Shown one piece after another: positions 23,301-32,195 of a stretch of 64,000 bases of DNA (positions within the stretch are counted from its first letter, which is position 1; each line of letters starts with the position of its first letter). The translations under genes were made by a program, and so were the position numbers. The notes below the pieces were generated by a model. That model had not been told where the DNA came from and searched no databases. It saw only the letters and a list, made by a program, of their open reading frames with translations. Source of the stretch: Phoronis australis (lineage: Eukaryota; Phoronida; Phoronidae); assembly GCA_002633005.1 (NCBI GenBank), contig NMRA01000066.1, forward strand, positions 126,269 to 190,268. The letters are read 5' to 3'.

Positions 23301-26300
23301 TCTCTTCAACCTTAAACAAGCTTTCCTGTGTTTACAGGGATTCGAACTGGACGTTTCTGGTGGCAAGGCCTTGGCCCTATCCCTGGAGAGTGCGGTCATC
23401 CAGGATGACCCCTACTTCAATACCATGCTACGTATACAGGCCACACGGTGTATGATGCAAGCAGTGTACTTCTCCAGTGGCACAATACCAGAGCCAGACT
23501 TTGTGCACTATGGGTTGGCCACGCCCATTTATACTCACTTTACCTCCCCCATAAGAAGGTGAGAATGTCAGTCGTAGACAGGCCACACCCAGTTATTCAT
23601 GATAAATCCTCTGTGATGGTGGCAATTTCAGTCTGGCCACTCCCATTTCTGAACTGAAGGATTATCACAACTTGGCCATAATCATTTATACATAAACATC
23701 ATGTCCCCTTTTCAAAATGAGTTTCTAATGGACAACGAGCCTGCTCACAGAAATGTCAATAGAAAATCTGCAATTTGTGCCATGGTTTATGGTTTGCCTC
23801 CTTGAAATCATCTCAGTCTCATGATTGACTCCCAGGTTTCCTCTGTTAGAAGGTGAGGCTGTCAATTACACTACATGACGAAGGCAAGTAGACAAAAAAA
23901 CTTTCTTCATCATGGTGGGGCTAATTCTGTCAGCAACAAAAATGACTGCTAATAACTACAAGGACAGCCAAATTCTAATTACAAAGCGGATTAGCCACTT
24001 TACTTAACTTTCCTGCTAAATCCCATTCATTCTCTGTCATGAAGGAAGACTACTGTGAGAAATTCAGCTTCTGATCAGCCATCGTGAATGGGGAATTCTG
24101 GGTCAGTTTGTCTGCATACTTTTGGCATGTACTGTAGTATGATTTGAATACAAGATGCTAATGAAAGCATTTTCTCTATTGAGCAAGCTGAAAATCTAAA
24201 ATCAAAGCTAAAACTAGTTCCTTCACCCCTACTTTGTCCATCTCAAAATTTTACCATTAAAATATTTCCCATCTATAAAAAGCATCCAAGGTGTTTACAA
24301 ATAACAATGTCCCCCAAAAAATCATAGCGCTGACCAGCCCTTCCAAATTTTTGACTGCTTAAGTTAGTCTCAGGTTATCTGTCAATTCTGTTTGAATGTC
24401 GACGGCCTCATGGCAACCCAATTTTTAGGTCCAGATTGAGGGCAGCCTTAATGAGCACATTTTTTAGTTCTGCATCTAAGCACTTAGTTGTAAGGATTTG
24501 CAACTTTTAAATTAAGATTTGCTGTCTTGCTTTCTAGAGAGTTCCGTTTTTTGTCATTGTGACATCCTGCAGGACATATAAGGTAAAATGCTGGCTAATT
24601 AATTTTGCAACTGCAGACCATGAGCATTGGTTTCTTGGCAGATACTCTGATGTCATGGTCCACAGGCTTCTGGCTGTTGCCATTGGTGCCGACTCCTCCT
24701 ACCCAGATTTACTGGACAAGATCAAGTCAGAGGCACTGTGCCAGAACCTCAACTTCCGTCACCGCATGGCACAGTATGCGGGGAGGGCCTCTGTTGGGCT
24801 GCACACTCAGGTATTTTGATGATGTGGCCCAGAATATAACTTGAAGTCTTGCGTTTTGCTCAACTATGTTCTAGACTGTGATTCATTTGGTCATCAGTGT
24901 TTGCTGTGTTCTCTTCATCTGTATACTAGGTTAAAGCTGCTTGCTTTTCCCAGAATTCTTGGTGTTATCTCTAACACTCCTGGTTGTCTTGGAGAGTAGT
25001 TTGTTTATGTTTTACCACTACTTTCCTCATCATGACTGTGACCGTTAAATGAAGAGTCGGGTCAAAGATAGAAAACTTTATCGATACACGTGAACATCAT
25101 CACAGATTGTACCCAAAAAGAAGAACTAAATTAAACAATTACGTTACAAAATACACAAATTGCTTACCTCACTTAACAGGAAATTCCACAAAAATACAGC
25201 CACACCTTTGATCCGATAACAACACTCTCCACCACCACAACCTCCCCTTCTAAGTCTTGCATAACACTGTCAGTCCACGATCCAATAACATAGATAGCAA
25301 ATAATGCAAATAAATCATGAGATTATAAAAAGTTATTCATATCAGCTCCATTCAATTCATTCAATTCTCTGTTAGGCTATGAGCACAACAGAGGTAGAAG
25401 CACTCTGTGACACTCTCCAAGGTGCCCACAGAAAGCACCGAATTTACAACAGTTGGAAAACTTTATGAATTAGAAATCTGACCCCAGATCAGTCCAGTTT
25501 ATATATAATCTCTTGTTGTACTCTTTCAACCTAAATTCTAATTTCTGTAGAATTTTCAAAATGTTTTTTGAATTTCTAGTTAGTGATTCAAGAAAATGGC
25601 TGCCACAGTTGAACTTCAAGGAACTTCACTTTTTGGGAAGTGCAAATACATTGAGTACTGCAATGGATAAAATGTTCTAATTTTAGTGATATCGTCTGTA
25701 ATTAGGGGGTTGCAACGTCTCATTATACTTAGTTGCTATTTTCAGATCTTTTTCAAAAACCGAGTGGTTGATGAAGAAGGCTATGTTCTTTTTGTGCGCA
25801 AGAATGCCTTACAAGTGTTAATACCCAAGTATGGTCTGGAGGGTACAGTGTTCGTCAGTGAGTCGAACAAAACAAAGGGACCATTCACCTATAATGAGGC
25901 GGTGAGTTAAACCTTTGATTAAGTCTTGAAGCCGCTGTAAAGGGCCGTTTCACCGAAGAAACTATCTGTTGATTTAGATCACACGCTGCTTTCAATATTA
26001 TCTCAATTTGTGCTGAGCTCAGACGAGACATGGTTTCTGGGCATTAGAGATAACAGTTATCGCTTTACAGTGTGCTCAGTGCATAAAATAACCTGCGTGA
26101 TGAACCAACTCGTAGAATCTTGTTCTTGAGTAATGACGAACTGCCAGTTCTTCCTAAGCCTAAAATCACGTCTAATTTGACTAATTAACGACTTGAGGCT
26201 AATTTCATGACTGTAATTGATCTAAAACAAGTTAGTGTGTTTGTTTGACAAAGGCAGGCGTACCATAGCAAGCTTTATGGGATTTACATCATGAGTGTAG

Positions 26301-27511
26301 GCCTTACCAGAGCTTGTGATCAGTATTTGATTACCCTGATCATATGCACAGGCTTTACATTTCATCCTTTGTCAATGCAACTTTTGTTATAAAAGAATTA
26401 GTTGAATCATTGCAATATCATAAAATAATGTTCAAGGTAAACTCTCACAAATGCTCTTATGGTTTTTACTGAATTATCGATTTGTTTCTATCTTATGTAA
26501 ATTTTGATTTTTATCATAAAATTCATAAAAGTTCTATTTTTAAAACTCCTGTTACAAAAATGAATCATTTCAAAAATCAATTCCTAGCAGGAGAACAGTC
26601 CATGAAACAAGTTTCATTTGAGTCCTATCAGTCATTTTTGTGATATGATGTTCTGAATTTGGTCAAATTTGGACATTTTTATGAGGATTCACAAAGCATA
26701 GTCTTAAAGCCATCATCCTCTTAATCCTTGTTTTCAGGAGGGCAGCCAGGTGGCAGGCGCAGTCTCCTTAAAAGTGTTCAGTCGTGTCGTTGTACAGATC
26801 AGTATTGATTCTTCAGACATCCAACATCAGAAGCTGGCTCTGAAGTTGGTCAAACCTGAGGCTAGTATTTTCTACTAAGTGTACTTAGTACTGTTATTGT
26901 CAAAGATATCAGCAATAGGTGTGTTTAAACAATTAGAACTTTCAATCCATTTTGAAAGCTACAATGTATTGACCTTCAGTGTTATTTGATGTCAAAAATT
27001 CAGTTTCGACCACTTTCTGTGTAGATTGATCTCAAGTTGCACCTCTCTCAGGTTAGAAATGATTTCATGTCCTGTGAAGCTCCCAAATCATTGCTACAGC
27101 TGTAGAGTGGACTCAATAAATTGGATTTAGAAGCCATCATTTTATGTGTCAGAAGCACTTATATGATGTCTGTCCATCATATAGGATCTGTCTTGTTCTC
27201 TGACCAAACACCAAGTTGTAGATGAAGTTCTAATTTGGTTTGTTGGAACTAGGAATGTCGCATCCCTGCCCCAGTTTCCAGAGCCAACTTTGCATTTTGG
27301 CCGTATAGTACATGCAGCTTAAAGAGAAATGGCGGATATTGTGTATAACTGCTTTAGAAATATCAAGTGATAATCTTTGGGAGGGAGGTTGTGTGTGTGT
27401 GTTATTTGTAACTGTCAAAAATCTTGATTACAGGTGCCTGGATTCAGTGTTCTACCCTGCCACAAGCTAGACTGCCCTGAACCACCGACTAAGAAACAGA
27501 AGAAAGTGTAG
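8309..27511 (+). CDS. DIS3: DIS3 (RRP44), exosome catalytic ribonuclease, 20 coding exons, complete
   Basis: 3'-5' exoribonuclease and endonuclease of the nuclear/cytoplasmic RNA exosome. Exons: 8309-8348, 10354-10532, 12094-12251, 12948-13129, 13794-13867, 14194-14352, 15607-15756, 16568-16684, 17245-17382, 17978-18124, 19025-19243, 20848-20997, 21770-21897, 22325-22411, 22825-22981, 23338-23558, 24642-24810, 25746-25901, 26738-26860, 27434-27511. Phases join throughout to 2832 nt, 943 residues (human 958). CR3 cysteines C31/C36/C39 precede a PIN domain with acidic residues D66, E94, D143, D170. Two cold-shock domains, the RNB domain with GCTDIDDAL (D471, D473, D474; D473 matches human D487) and [19 protein letters not shown] (752-770), an S1 domain from about 826 and a basic C-terminus follow. 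All catalytic residues are kept, so it should be active. The last intron appears to be GC-AG. The start agrees with human MLKSKTFLKKT. Confidence 0.97.
8416..9124. mobile_element. foldback element 1 (two ~295-bp inverted arms) in DIS3 intron 1
   Basis: Arm 8416-8711 starts CGGCACTAGTCGGATATAAT and is matched by the reverse complement at 8832-9124, ending at CCGACTAGTGCCG. By eye the arms agree over about 85-90% of positions around a 120-bp TC-rich spacer. No coding capacity. It sits 68 bp after the exon 1 donor, so the DIS3 pre-mRNA would carry a long hairpin. Confidence 0.8.
9265..9902. mobile_element. foldback element 2 (~175-bp inverted arms) in DIS3 intron 1
   Basis: Arm 9265-9440, containing GAATCCTCTCG, TGATTCCAAAATGTATT and CGACACCTCTCGGCAGGA, is repeated inverted at 9735-9902 (TCCTGCCGAAAGGTGTCG, AATACATTTTTGGAATCA, AGAGGATTC). 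The loop is about 290 bp. It is a MITE or foldback with decayed arms, unrelated in sequence to its neighbour. Confidence 0.7.
9962..10140 (+). repeat. tRNA-derived SINE-like sequence
   Basis: A-box-like TAGCCTAATGGTTAGG at 9970-9985 and B-box-like GGTTTGATTCTTGGG at 10014-10028 have the spacing of a tRNA gene head (Glu-like D-arm). The acceptor and T stems do not pair, so it is not a functional tRNA. The downstream part has no recognised family. Confidence 0.5.
10354..10532 (+). CDS. DIS3: DIS3 coding exon 2 (CR3 motif, PIN start)
   Basis: Encodes [15 protein letters not shown], the CGSPLCSIC cysteine motif and [13 protein letters not shown] with the first PIN aspartate (D66). The open frame continues into the intron, but the GTATTG donor restores homology. 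Confidence 0.95.
10533..12093. other. DIS3 intron 2
   Basis: Holds the 47-bp minisatellite (11633-11773); otherwise plain AT-rich intron. Confidence 0.7.
11633..11773 (+). repeat. minisatellite, 3 x 47 bp
   Basis: Three exact-length units beginning GGTGTGCGCTGACAACGGGT and ending CCCAGAGAGTT; units 2 and 3 differ from unit 1 at only one to three positions, implying recent expansion. Confidence 0.95.
12094..12251 (+). CDS. DIS3: DIS3 coding exon 3 (PIN)
   Basis: Encodes ADVLEHK through VNEHHK with QQEVRHRS carrying PIN glutamate E94; donor GTAAGC, phase 2. Confidence 0.93.
12948..13129 (+). CDS. DIS3: DIS3 coding exon 4 (PIN)
   Basis: Encodes [11 protein letters not shown] (D143) and [14 protein letters not shown] (D170), completing the PIN active site; phase 2 in, phase 1 out. 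Confidence 0.95.
13275..13298. repeat. AAATTT-type simple repeat
   Basis: Four tandem TTTAAA hexamers in DIS3 intron 4. Confidence 0.8.
13794..13867 (+). CDS. DIS3: DIS3 coding exon 5 (74 nt)
   Basis: Encodes [20 protein letters not shown], aligned to EEYVKSLTANPELIDRLACLS in human; donor GTGAGT, phase 0. Confidence 0.92.
14194..14352 (+). CDS. DIS3: DIS3 coding exon 6 (cold-shock domain 1)
   Basis: Encodes [19 protein letters not shown] and [17 protein letters not shown], the first OB-fold (CSD1). Confidence 0.95.
14353..15606. other. DIS3 intron 6
   Basis: 1.25 kb, no feature seen. Confidence 0.6.
15607..15756 (+). CDS. DIS3: DIS3 coding exon 7 (CSD1)
   Basis: Encodes [20 protein letters not shown] and an acidic tail. 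Phase with exon 8 requires the GTACGG donor at 15757, not the nearby GTTTGT. Confidence 0.88.
16201..16264 (+). repeat. 18-bp tandem repeat, about 3.6 units
   Basis: Units TAAAATGACACGTCCTGA, with small variation, in DIS3 intron 7. Confidence 0.9.
16298..16371 (+). repeat. short dispersed repeat, copy 1 (others 26141-26210, 43932-44003)
   Basis: Starts CTGTCAATTCTTTCAAAGCC, then TGAAATCACCTCCAATTTTA and ends CAGTTTCAT. Two further copies in the same orientation share this order of words. Probably an old SINE or MITE fragment. Confidence 0.4.
16568..16684 (+). CDS. DIS3: DIS3 coding exon 8 (CSD2)
   Basis: Encodes [27 protein letters not shown]; 117 nt, phase 0-0. A second AG about 32 nt upstream would break homology. 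Confidence 0.92.
17245..17382 (+). CDS. DIS3: DIS3 coding exon 9 (CSD2)
   Basis: Encodes [20 protein letters not shown] and [10 protein letters not shown]; phase 0-0. Confidence 0.95.
17978..18124 (+). CDS. DIS3: DIS3 coding exon 10
   Basis: Encodes [32 protein letters not shown] and [11 protein letters not shown], the CSD2-RNB linker; phase 0-0. Confidence 0.96.
18125..19024. other. DIS3 intron 10 with inverted-repeat remnants
   Basis: A 100-bp stretch (18420-18500) has repeated CGCCCATGGGCAT / TGCCCATGGGTG palindromes and CCGTAAT words resembling the ends of the 2194-4048 element, perhaps a distant relative. No gene. Confidence 0.35.
19025..19243 (+). CDS. DIS3: DIS3 coding exon 11 (RNB catalytic site)
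   Basis: Encodes [20 protein letters not shown] followed by DDALHC and [19 protein letters not shown]. Contains the Mg-binding aspartates D465, D471, D473 and D474. Confidence 0.98.
19244..20847. other. DIS3 intron 11
   Basis: 1.6 kb, AT-rich; no supported feature. Confidence 0.6.
20848..20997 (+). CDS. DIS3: DIS3 coding exon 12 (RNB)
   Basis: Encodes [20 protein letters not shown] and FTKSVIQSR. Donor GTACGG, the same unusual hexamer as exon 7. Confidence 0.95.
20998..21769. other. DIS3 intron 12
   Basis: No supported feature. Confidence 0.6.
21770..21897 (+). CDS. DIS3: DIS3 coding exon 13 (RNB)
   Basis: Encodes [12 protein letters not shown] and [19 protein letters not shown]; leaves in phase 2. 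Confidence 0.95.
22325..22411 (+). CDS. DIS3: DIS3 coding exon 14 (RNB, 87 nt)
   Basis: Encodes [20 protein letters not shown] and VETKEL; phase 2-2. Confidence 0.95.
22825..22981 (+). CDS. DIS3: DIS3 coding exon 15 (RNB)
   Basis: Encodes [20 protein letters not shown] and [12 protein letters not shown]; phase 0 out at GTAAAT. Confidence 0.95.
23338..23558 (+). CDS. DIS3: DIS3 coding exon 16 (RNB)
   Basis: Encodes [12 protein letters not shown] and [18 protein letters not shown], the RNA-gripping end of the RNB fold; phase 2 out. Confidence 0.96.
23559..24641. other. DIS3 intron 16
   Basis: No supported feature. Confidence 0.6.
24642..24810 (+). CDS. DIS3: DIS3 coding exon 17 (RNB end)
   Basis: Encodes [32 protein letters not shown] and GLHTQ; phase 0 out. 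Confidence 0.96.
24811..25745. other. DIS3 intron 17
   Basis: No supported feature. Confidence 0.6.
25746..25901 (+). CDS. DIS3: DIS3 coding exon 18 (S1 domain)
   Basis: Encodes [20 protein letters not shown] and EGTVFV, the start of the C-terminal S1 OB-fold. Confidence 0.95.
26141..26210 (+). repeat. short dispersed repeat, copy 2
   Basis: CTGCCAGTTCTTCCTAAGCC, AAAATCACGTCTAATTTGAC and GGCTAATTTCATG align with the copy at 16298. Confidence 0.4.
26738..26860 (+). CDS. DIS3: DIS3 coding exon 19 (S1 domain)
   Basis: Encodes [20 protein letters not shown] and LALKLVKPE. The homologous end is followed by GCTAGT, a GC donor; reading on instead adds ASIFY and a stop. Confidence 0.85.
26861..27433 (+). 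other. DIS3 intron 19, probable GC-AG intron
   Basis: Begins GCTAGT after GAG and ends TTACAG. A GT donor four bases later would put exon 20 in a frame that loses homology and soon stops. Near its 3' end lies a short GTGTGTGTGTG run (27390). Confidence 0.6.
27434..27511 (+). CDS. DIS3: DIS3 terminal coding exon 20
   Basis: Acceptor TTACAG, then VPGFSVLPC and a lysine-rich end KKQKKV with stop TAG. Matches the IPGISIP and basic tail of human DIS3 in phase 0. Confidence 0.85.
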   Translation: MPGFSVLPCHKLDCPEPPTKKQKKV

Positions 27512-28065
27512 ACAACCTGTTAAGTTATGAACAGGGGACAGTCACAGTTAAAGCATAACAGATGTTGTGTTAGAACTTTTATCAAAGCATTCATAATGGA
27601 AACTTTTGATATTTTCGGGACTATTTTCGATAGAATTGATTGATGTTATTGTTTCGTGAGAGCCACTTGACAGAATGAATTAGTTCCATGTCCAAACACT
27701 TGGTGGTGTCTTTTAACTTGAGAATTTTTTGAAAATGAGAGCCACTTTTCAGAAAATGTTAGTAATTCATGTACAGCAATTCGTGAAAGCGAAAGTTAGA
27801 TTGTGTTGTTTTGACACCGTAAGACTGTTGATGGTTTTACACAGAGGCACAAAAAGGAACAGTTGAATAACTTGGTTTATGCTTAGATGTGAGAAATTCA
27901 TGTTGTGAAAGAGGGATGTTCTGCATGTAAGATGAACACAAAATATGCGCTGCTGTCAGTTAGCACTCAACTTCAAAAGCCATTTCTCACATAGTAATGG
28001 GAGTGAAGTGAAGTCGGAATACTATGAAACTTGGAGCAATAAAAACGTGGTGTCCTAATTTTCAT
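27512..28065 (+). other. DIS3: DIS3 3' UTR with polyadenylation signal
   Basis: AT-rich trailer. An AATAAA hexamer at 28039-28044 predicts cleavage about 15-25 nt later, giving a 3' UTR of about 550 nt. Confidence 0.55.
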
Positions 28066-28568
28066 GTTAATCATTTTCAGTTTAATGATCTTGGGTCATT
28101 TTGATTTTGTACGAGTCGCGTAAACAACTTTGAGAGAGGGGGAGGGTGTAGAGAGGGGGAGAGAGTCTTGCAAGGCCTCATCCACTGTCACTTTAGTGTG
28201 AGGCTGGAGTGGGTTTCAGTCCCCGCTGAGACAGCCTCTTGCCAGTGTGACATACATCATCATGTTTCACACATATTGTTGACCAAGCTGACGACAATGT
28301 ATGCAGAGTGGACTATAATTATACTCTCAACACCAAAAATACTTTAGCTGTAAGTGAATGCTTGAAAGGTTGTCAGCTAATAGCAAACTGGGCAAACCAG
28401 TAACCATTTTAGTATTGTAAAGAATTAGACAACAACCAACACGTGAAATTCCAGTGGGCCAGGCACGAAAACGAGGCAGCACTGAATGTGCCTGAGGATT
28501 TTCACGGCGTTGTAGGTAAATACAGTGAGATTCGCGTGTCGCTGTGTAATCTAGGACGGTCCTGTTTA
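28066..28568. other. intergenic, downstream of DIS3
   Basis: A GGGGGAG-rich purine tract (28136-28170) and a weak B-box-like string; nothing firm. Confidence 0.5.
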
Positions 28569-29196
28569 CCAATATTCCTACTTCATATCCTTTTAAATAT
28601 GGAAGTAGGTACTCCTTTTTCCGTGTTCGTAAGACATGCGGCAATTTCGCATGCGCATGAAATCCGGGCAGTGCATCTTATTTTAATGACCAAAGTATCG
28701 TTTACTTACCAGTGTAAAAGTATAAAAATTACACCCGAGTTCGAAATTTTAGAAATTTTTGGAGTAATGAACCTTCAGAGCAGTGAACCTTCAGAATAGT
28801 GGCATGTTTCCATTTCCATCGATGTAACCAACTTAAGTAACTCGCAAAACACAATGAAATAAAAAATTTCAAGTCATTCTCCGACTAAATATTTCCGTCC
28901 GAGTATGTAATGAAGTGCAATCACGCCTGATTTGAAAGTTTGGCAGGAGGGAACGCGAGAACGTTCTCTTTCTGGACCACATCTACGAATTTGACTCCCA
29001 TTCTTTGCGAGCAACTGTCACGGCATCCTCGTTTCTGGTGTTACGAATTCCGTCTAACCTCATAGAGATGAGATGAAAGTCACCGTTGTTTAGGCCTATA
29101 CAGATTTCCTTCTACCTGATAAGCTGCGTCAAGGGCCTTACAGAAAAGTACTGTGTCGACGTTTGCAAAGGTACGTCGTTCTAGAAATTCGAACCA
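28569..29196 (+). repeat. dispersed ~630-bp repeat, copy 1 (copy 2 at 53813-54442)
   Basis: Collinear with 53813-54442 from CAATATTCCTAC to CTAGAAATTCGAACCA with several indels, roughly 75-80% identical by eye. It includes TTCGCATGCGCATGA and a short GAACCTTCAGA tandem. No coding capacity; probably a non-autonomous transposon. Confidence 0.75.
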
Positions 29197-29992
29197 CCGC
29201 CCGCGCAATGCTGGCTACGGGCGACACCAGTATGTGAATGCGAGGAACCAGTAATGGCCGGCTCGTCTGGACTCGGAAACTTTCAGATTATTCATGAACT
29301 GAGTTTTAATGCTTTGGGATCTAGGCTTTGCTGTTCAACTGGTGCTGGAGTGCTTGGAGACAGCAATAACTTACGAACGCAACTGAAATAATTTAAAGGC
29401 TCCGGCGTATTTTTTGTATCGAAGACTATTATATAAATTACTGTCATTAACTATGCATGGATTTCAGCGACCAACCTTGTGAAGTAGGCCTACAGCACTT
29501 TTAATCGAATATCCAGTGATCGGATTTGTCCGGTCCGTTTAAAATACACGGGATCAGATTAGCACAGAAAGCGTTGCAGGAGTATTGAAGAACCTAGATA
29601 GCCTGCGGGGGCTACTTGCTAACACGGTATAACAGGCCTTACCCTCCCGTTCACTTGGACCTACATGGCACGCATACATTGGCTTAGTTTACTCTAACAA
29701 GGTGGTGGACGAAACTGAGAACTAAAAATTCTCAATCGAGTCATAACTTCACGAAAGCTGAGACTACAAAATGAGATGATTAGTGGACAAGCTGGACGTC
29801 TCGACTCTCGGTCATTTAGAGTCAGTACTAAGACTTTTCAACGGAGTACAACCAATACCTTGGGCTCGCTCTCCATTTTAAACTTCCCGGATGTGCGTGA
29901 ACTTAGAATTTTGCTTAATATCAAGATCGCGTATGTGTTAACTTGGAATTAAATATCAATTGATTTTTTGTCCATTCTAAAGAATTTTTATC
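29197..29992. other. intergenic, no feature seen
   Basis: No ORF, repeat or RNA gene I can support. Confidence 0.5.
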
Positions 29993-30846
29993 GGTAAATA
30001 AAACAACATGAATGGATCAACTGAAATTTGAAATTTTCGGATGTAATAACTTCCTTTATCAACAAAAACAGAAATAAAGTAAAATCAAACACTATATGAC
30101 AATTGACATGTAACATATGGTGTAATGAGGGGAAATATGCAGCGTAAACCTATTTCCTCATCCACCTATAATTTCTTGGAGAAAATGTAAAAATCTAAAC
30201 AATTATTTAGTTAAAGCTAATATCGACAATATACACCGAACTGACAAACCTATTGGCAACACACAATGTAACAAAACTAGGTGTAAAATGTGTAACTTTA
30301 TCAACGATAGCACTTTTTTCCAGTCTTCCCAAACCAATGAATACTTTGAAATAAAACATTATTCTGATTGCACCACCAACAATATTATTTACCTTATAAC
30401 TTGTAAAAAATGTTCTATCCAATACGTAGGACAAACTCAACATAATCTACAAACTCGGTTCCGTAGTCATAGATTTAACATAATACATAAAAACATTTCT
30501 GATACTATAGGTAATCATTTCAATTCCAAAAAACCATAATATTCAAGATCTTTCTGTACAAATAATAGAAAAACTCCAACACCCTAGTACCCCTCACAGA
30601 CTCAAAAGAGGATAGACAAGCTCAATGCAATAGAATCTCATGGATTGAACATAAAAACTTCTTAAAATATGCCATTCAATTTTTTACGCAAAAATGTATC
30701 ATACTCATTACACCATATGTTACATGTCAATTGTCATATAGTATTTGATTTTACTTTATTTCTGTTTCTGTTTCTGTTGACAAAAGAAGTTATTACATCC
30801 GAAAATTTCAAATTTCAGTTGATCCATTCTTGTTGTTTTATTTACC
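29993..30846 (+). mobile_element. Penelope-like element fragment flanked by inverted terminal repeats
   Basis: A ~136-bp arm (29993-30128) from GGTAAATAAAACAAC to CATATGGTGTAATGAG recurs inverted at 30703-30846. Between them is the C-terminal end of a Penelope-like polyprotein with its GIY-YIG endonuclease. The right arm has an extra TCTGTT microsatellite expansion. Reverse transcriptase is absent, so this is a short 3'-type remnant. Inverted flanking repeats are known for Penelope-like elements. Confidence 0.75.
30140..30665 (+). pseudogene. Penelope-like GIY-YIG endonuclease domain, degenerate
   Basis: The readable frame gives PPIISWRKCKNLNNYLVKA, the linker cysteines CNKTRCKMC, then the endonuclease core IIYLITCKKCSIQYVGQT followed by LQTRFRSHRFN. 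After a stop (30537-30539) the frame shifts, with DLSVQIIEKLQ, RLKR and KLNAIESHGLNIK recoverable in two other frames. The order Cys motif, GIY-YIG core, C-terminal KLN...GLN is that of Penelope-like elements rather than of UvrC or SLX1. Frameshifts and stops mean it is inactive. Confidence 0.82.
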
Positions 30847-31616
30847 TATTTATATTCTACATTTCGTGAAACAATAGTATCATTGGGAGGATCTGGATCG
30901 CTTATTTAGTTTCAGATTTATTTTCTACTTTGAAGAATTTTTGTAATTGTTGACACCACAGTCACCCAATTTTTTTGCACGGGAGTTTGTGTCACGGAAT
31001 CGGAGGAATACGTAGATGGTTAATAAACTACTGATTGGTGAATAAGATCACTAATAGTTGAAGAAAAAACAACACAGATTGGATAAAATTTATATTTTTG
31101 ATTAACCTGTAATTTAGTCTAGTGCACTGCAAATTTTATCAACGTGAACCCGATTATTTGAGTAAACTTGATAAGTTTTGTCGGGTATTCCAATTTCGCG
31201 CATACGCGATCTTGAGAGTAAGCAGAATTCTATGCTCGAGCATACGACAGGATTAGACAACACAGTGTTTCTCAGCAACAGAATTTCGATTGACCATCTT
31301 TTTTACATTAGTGTGCAGTACATTTAGACTAGAAATTAAGCTACAAAATCTGTATTAAATCCAATTTACATGAAAAAATTCGACGCTATGTTCAAAGACC
31401 ATTATTTGGGCTTAGGTCTTGAATAAAAGTGTTTGCATAAAGACCCGTTTCATGAAGGTGTTAACAAAAGTGAAGCGGAAATAGTATCTTTAAGAATAGC
31501 TCATCCCACAGGATGCTATATTTTTAATGACTCAGTTGAACGAAGTATTTTGGTCTTTCAAGGTTTGACAGGTGCAAAAAGTGCAATAACCATTATAATT
31601 TTTTCATGATCACACT
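30847..31616. other. intergenic, no feature seen
   Basis: AT-rich, nothing supported. Confidence 0.5.
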
Positions 31617-32195
31617 ATGAGTAACTTTTGTATTTCTGACAAGGTTTTTTCAATGATCGAATCCAATTATCCAGCAGACGATGTTAGCAGCCTGCCAGTA
31701 GGGGCCGCGGCGGCTGCTGTATTTACTTTCCACCAGATAGCTATTTGTACGTACAAAACGTGTAGTACTAATCGATGTGTTCTGGGATTTTCGCGATCGA
31801 TTTCTTCGATTCTTTATTTACTTATGCTCATCTGTTCATTCCAAATAAGTTCTTCGACATTTAATAAACCGTTTCCGAACTGTGTTTACCCAACTCATTA
31901 TCAGCCCGCTAGTTACAAACGAAAGGACGAGATAAAAGTGCCAAACGTGCTAGATGATGAATGTAGTTGTGGTACGTTTTGCGATAGTTTATCTGTCTCA
32001 CTACCAAAGCTGAGGAAACGTAACCCCATGTCACGCACTATAAGCAAACAGGCGAGTATCTCGGCGTTTCGTTGTGCTGTAAAATATCAGGTGAGTTTTG
32101 GCATTTTGTACGACCCTTTGGGCTCAGTTGGCCCTAATTGCTTTCGAGTCTGCGCGCTTAACGCAAGAATAATCAGCAGTTTTTTGAATAGGTAA
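31617..32195 (+). CDS. unidentified 192-codon ORF, possible first exon (donor at 32091)
   Basis: The longest ORF in the window without N. It begins with ATG, has a short Ala run (GAAAAAV), a hydrophobic Ser/Leu/Ile/Cys-rich stretch and a basic Ser-rich end (LPKLRKRNPMSRTISKQASI). A strong CAG|GTGAGT donor occurs at 32090/32091, so a 158-codon exon is possible. I recognise no family. In AT-rich DNA of this length one such ORF may arise by chance, and I find no partner exon downstream. Confidence 0.22.
   Translation: MSNFCISDKVFSMIESNYPADDVSSLPVGAAAAAVFTFHQIAICTYKTCSTNRCVLGFSRSISSILYLLMLICSFQISSSTFNKPFPNCVYPTHYQPASYKRKDEIKVPNVLDDECSCGTFCDSLSVSLPKLRKRNPMSRTISKQASISAFRCAVKYQVSFGILYDPLGSVGPNCFRVCALNARIISSFLNR

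Noticed and set aside
28190-28240. Second SINE with a GGTTTCAGTCCCC B-box-like word
   Set aside because: No A box at the right distance and no partner copy.
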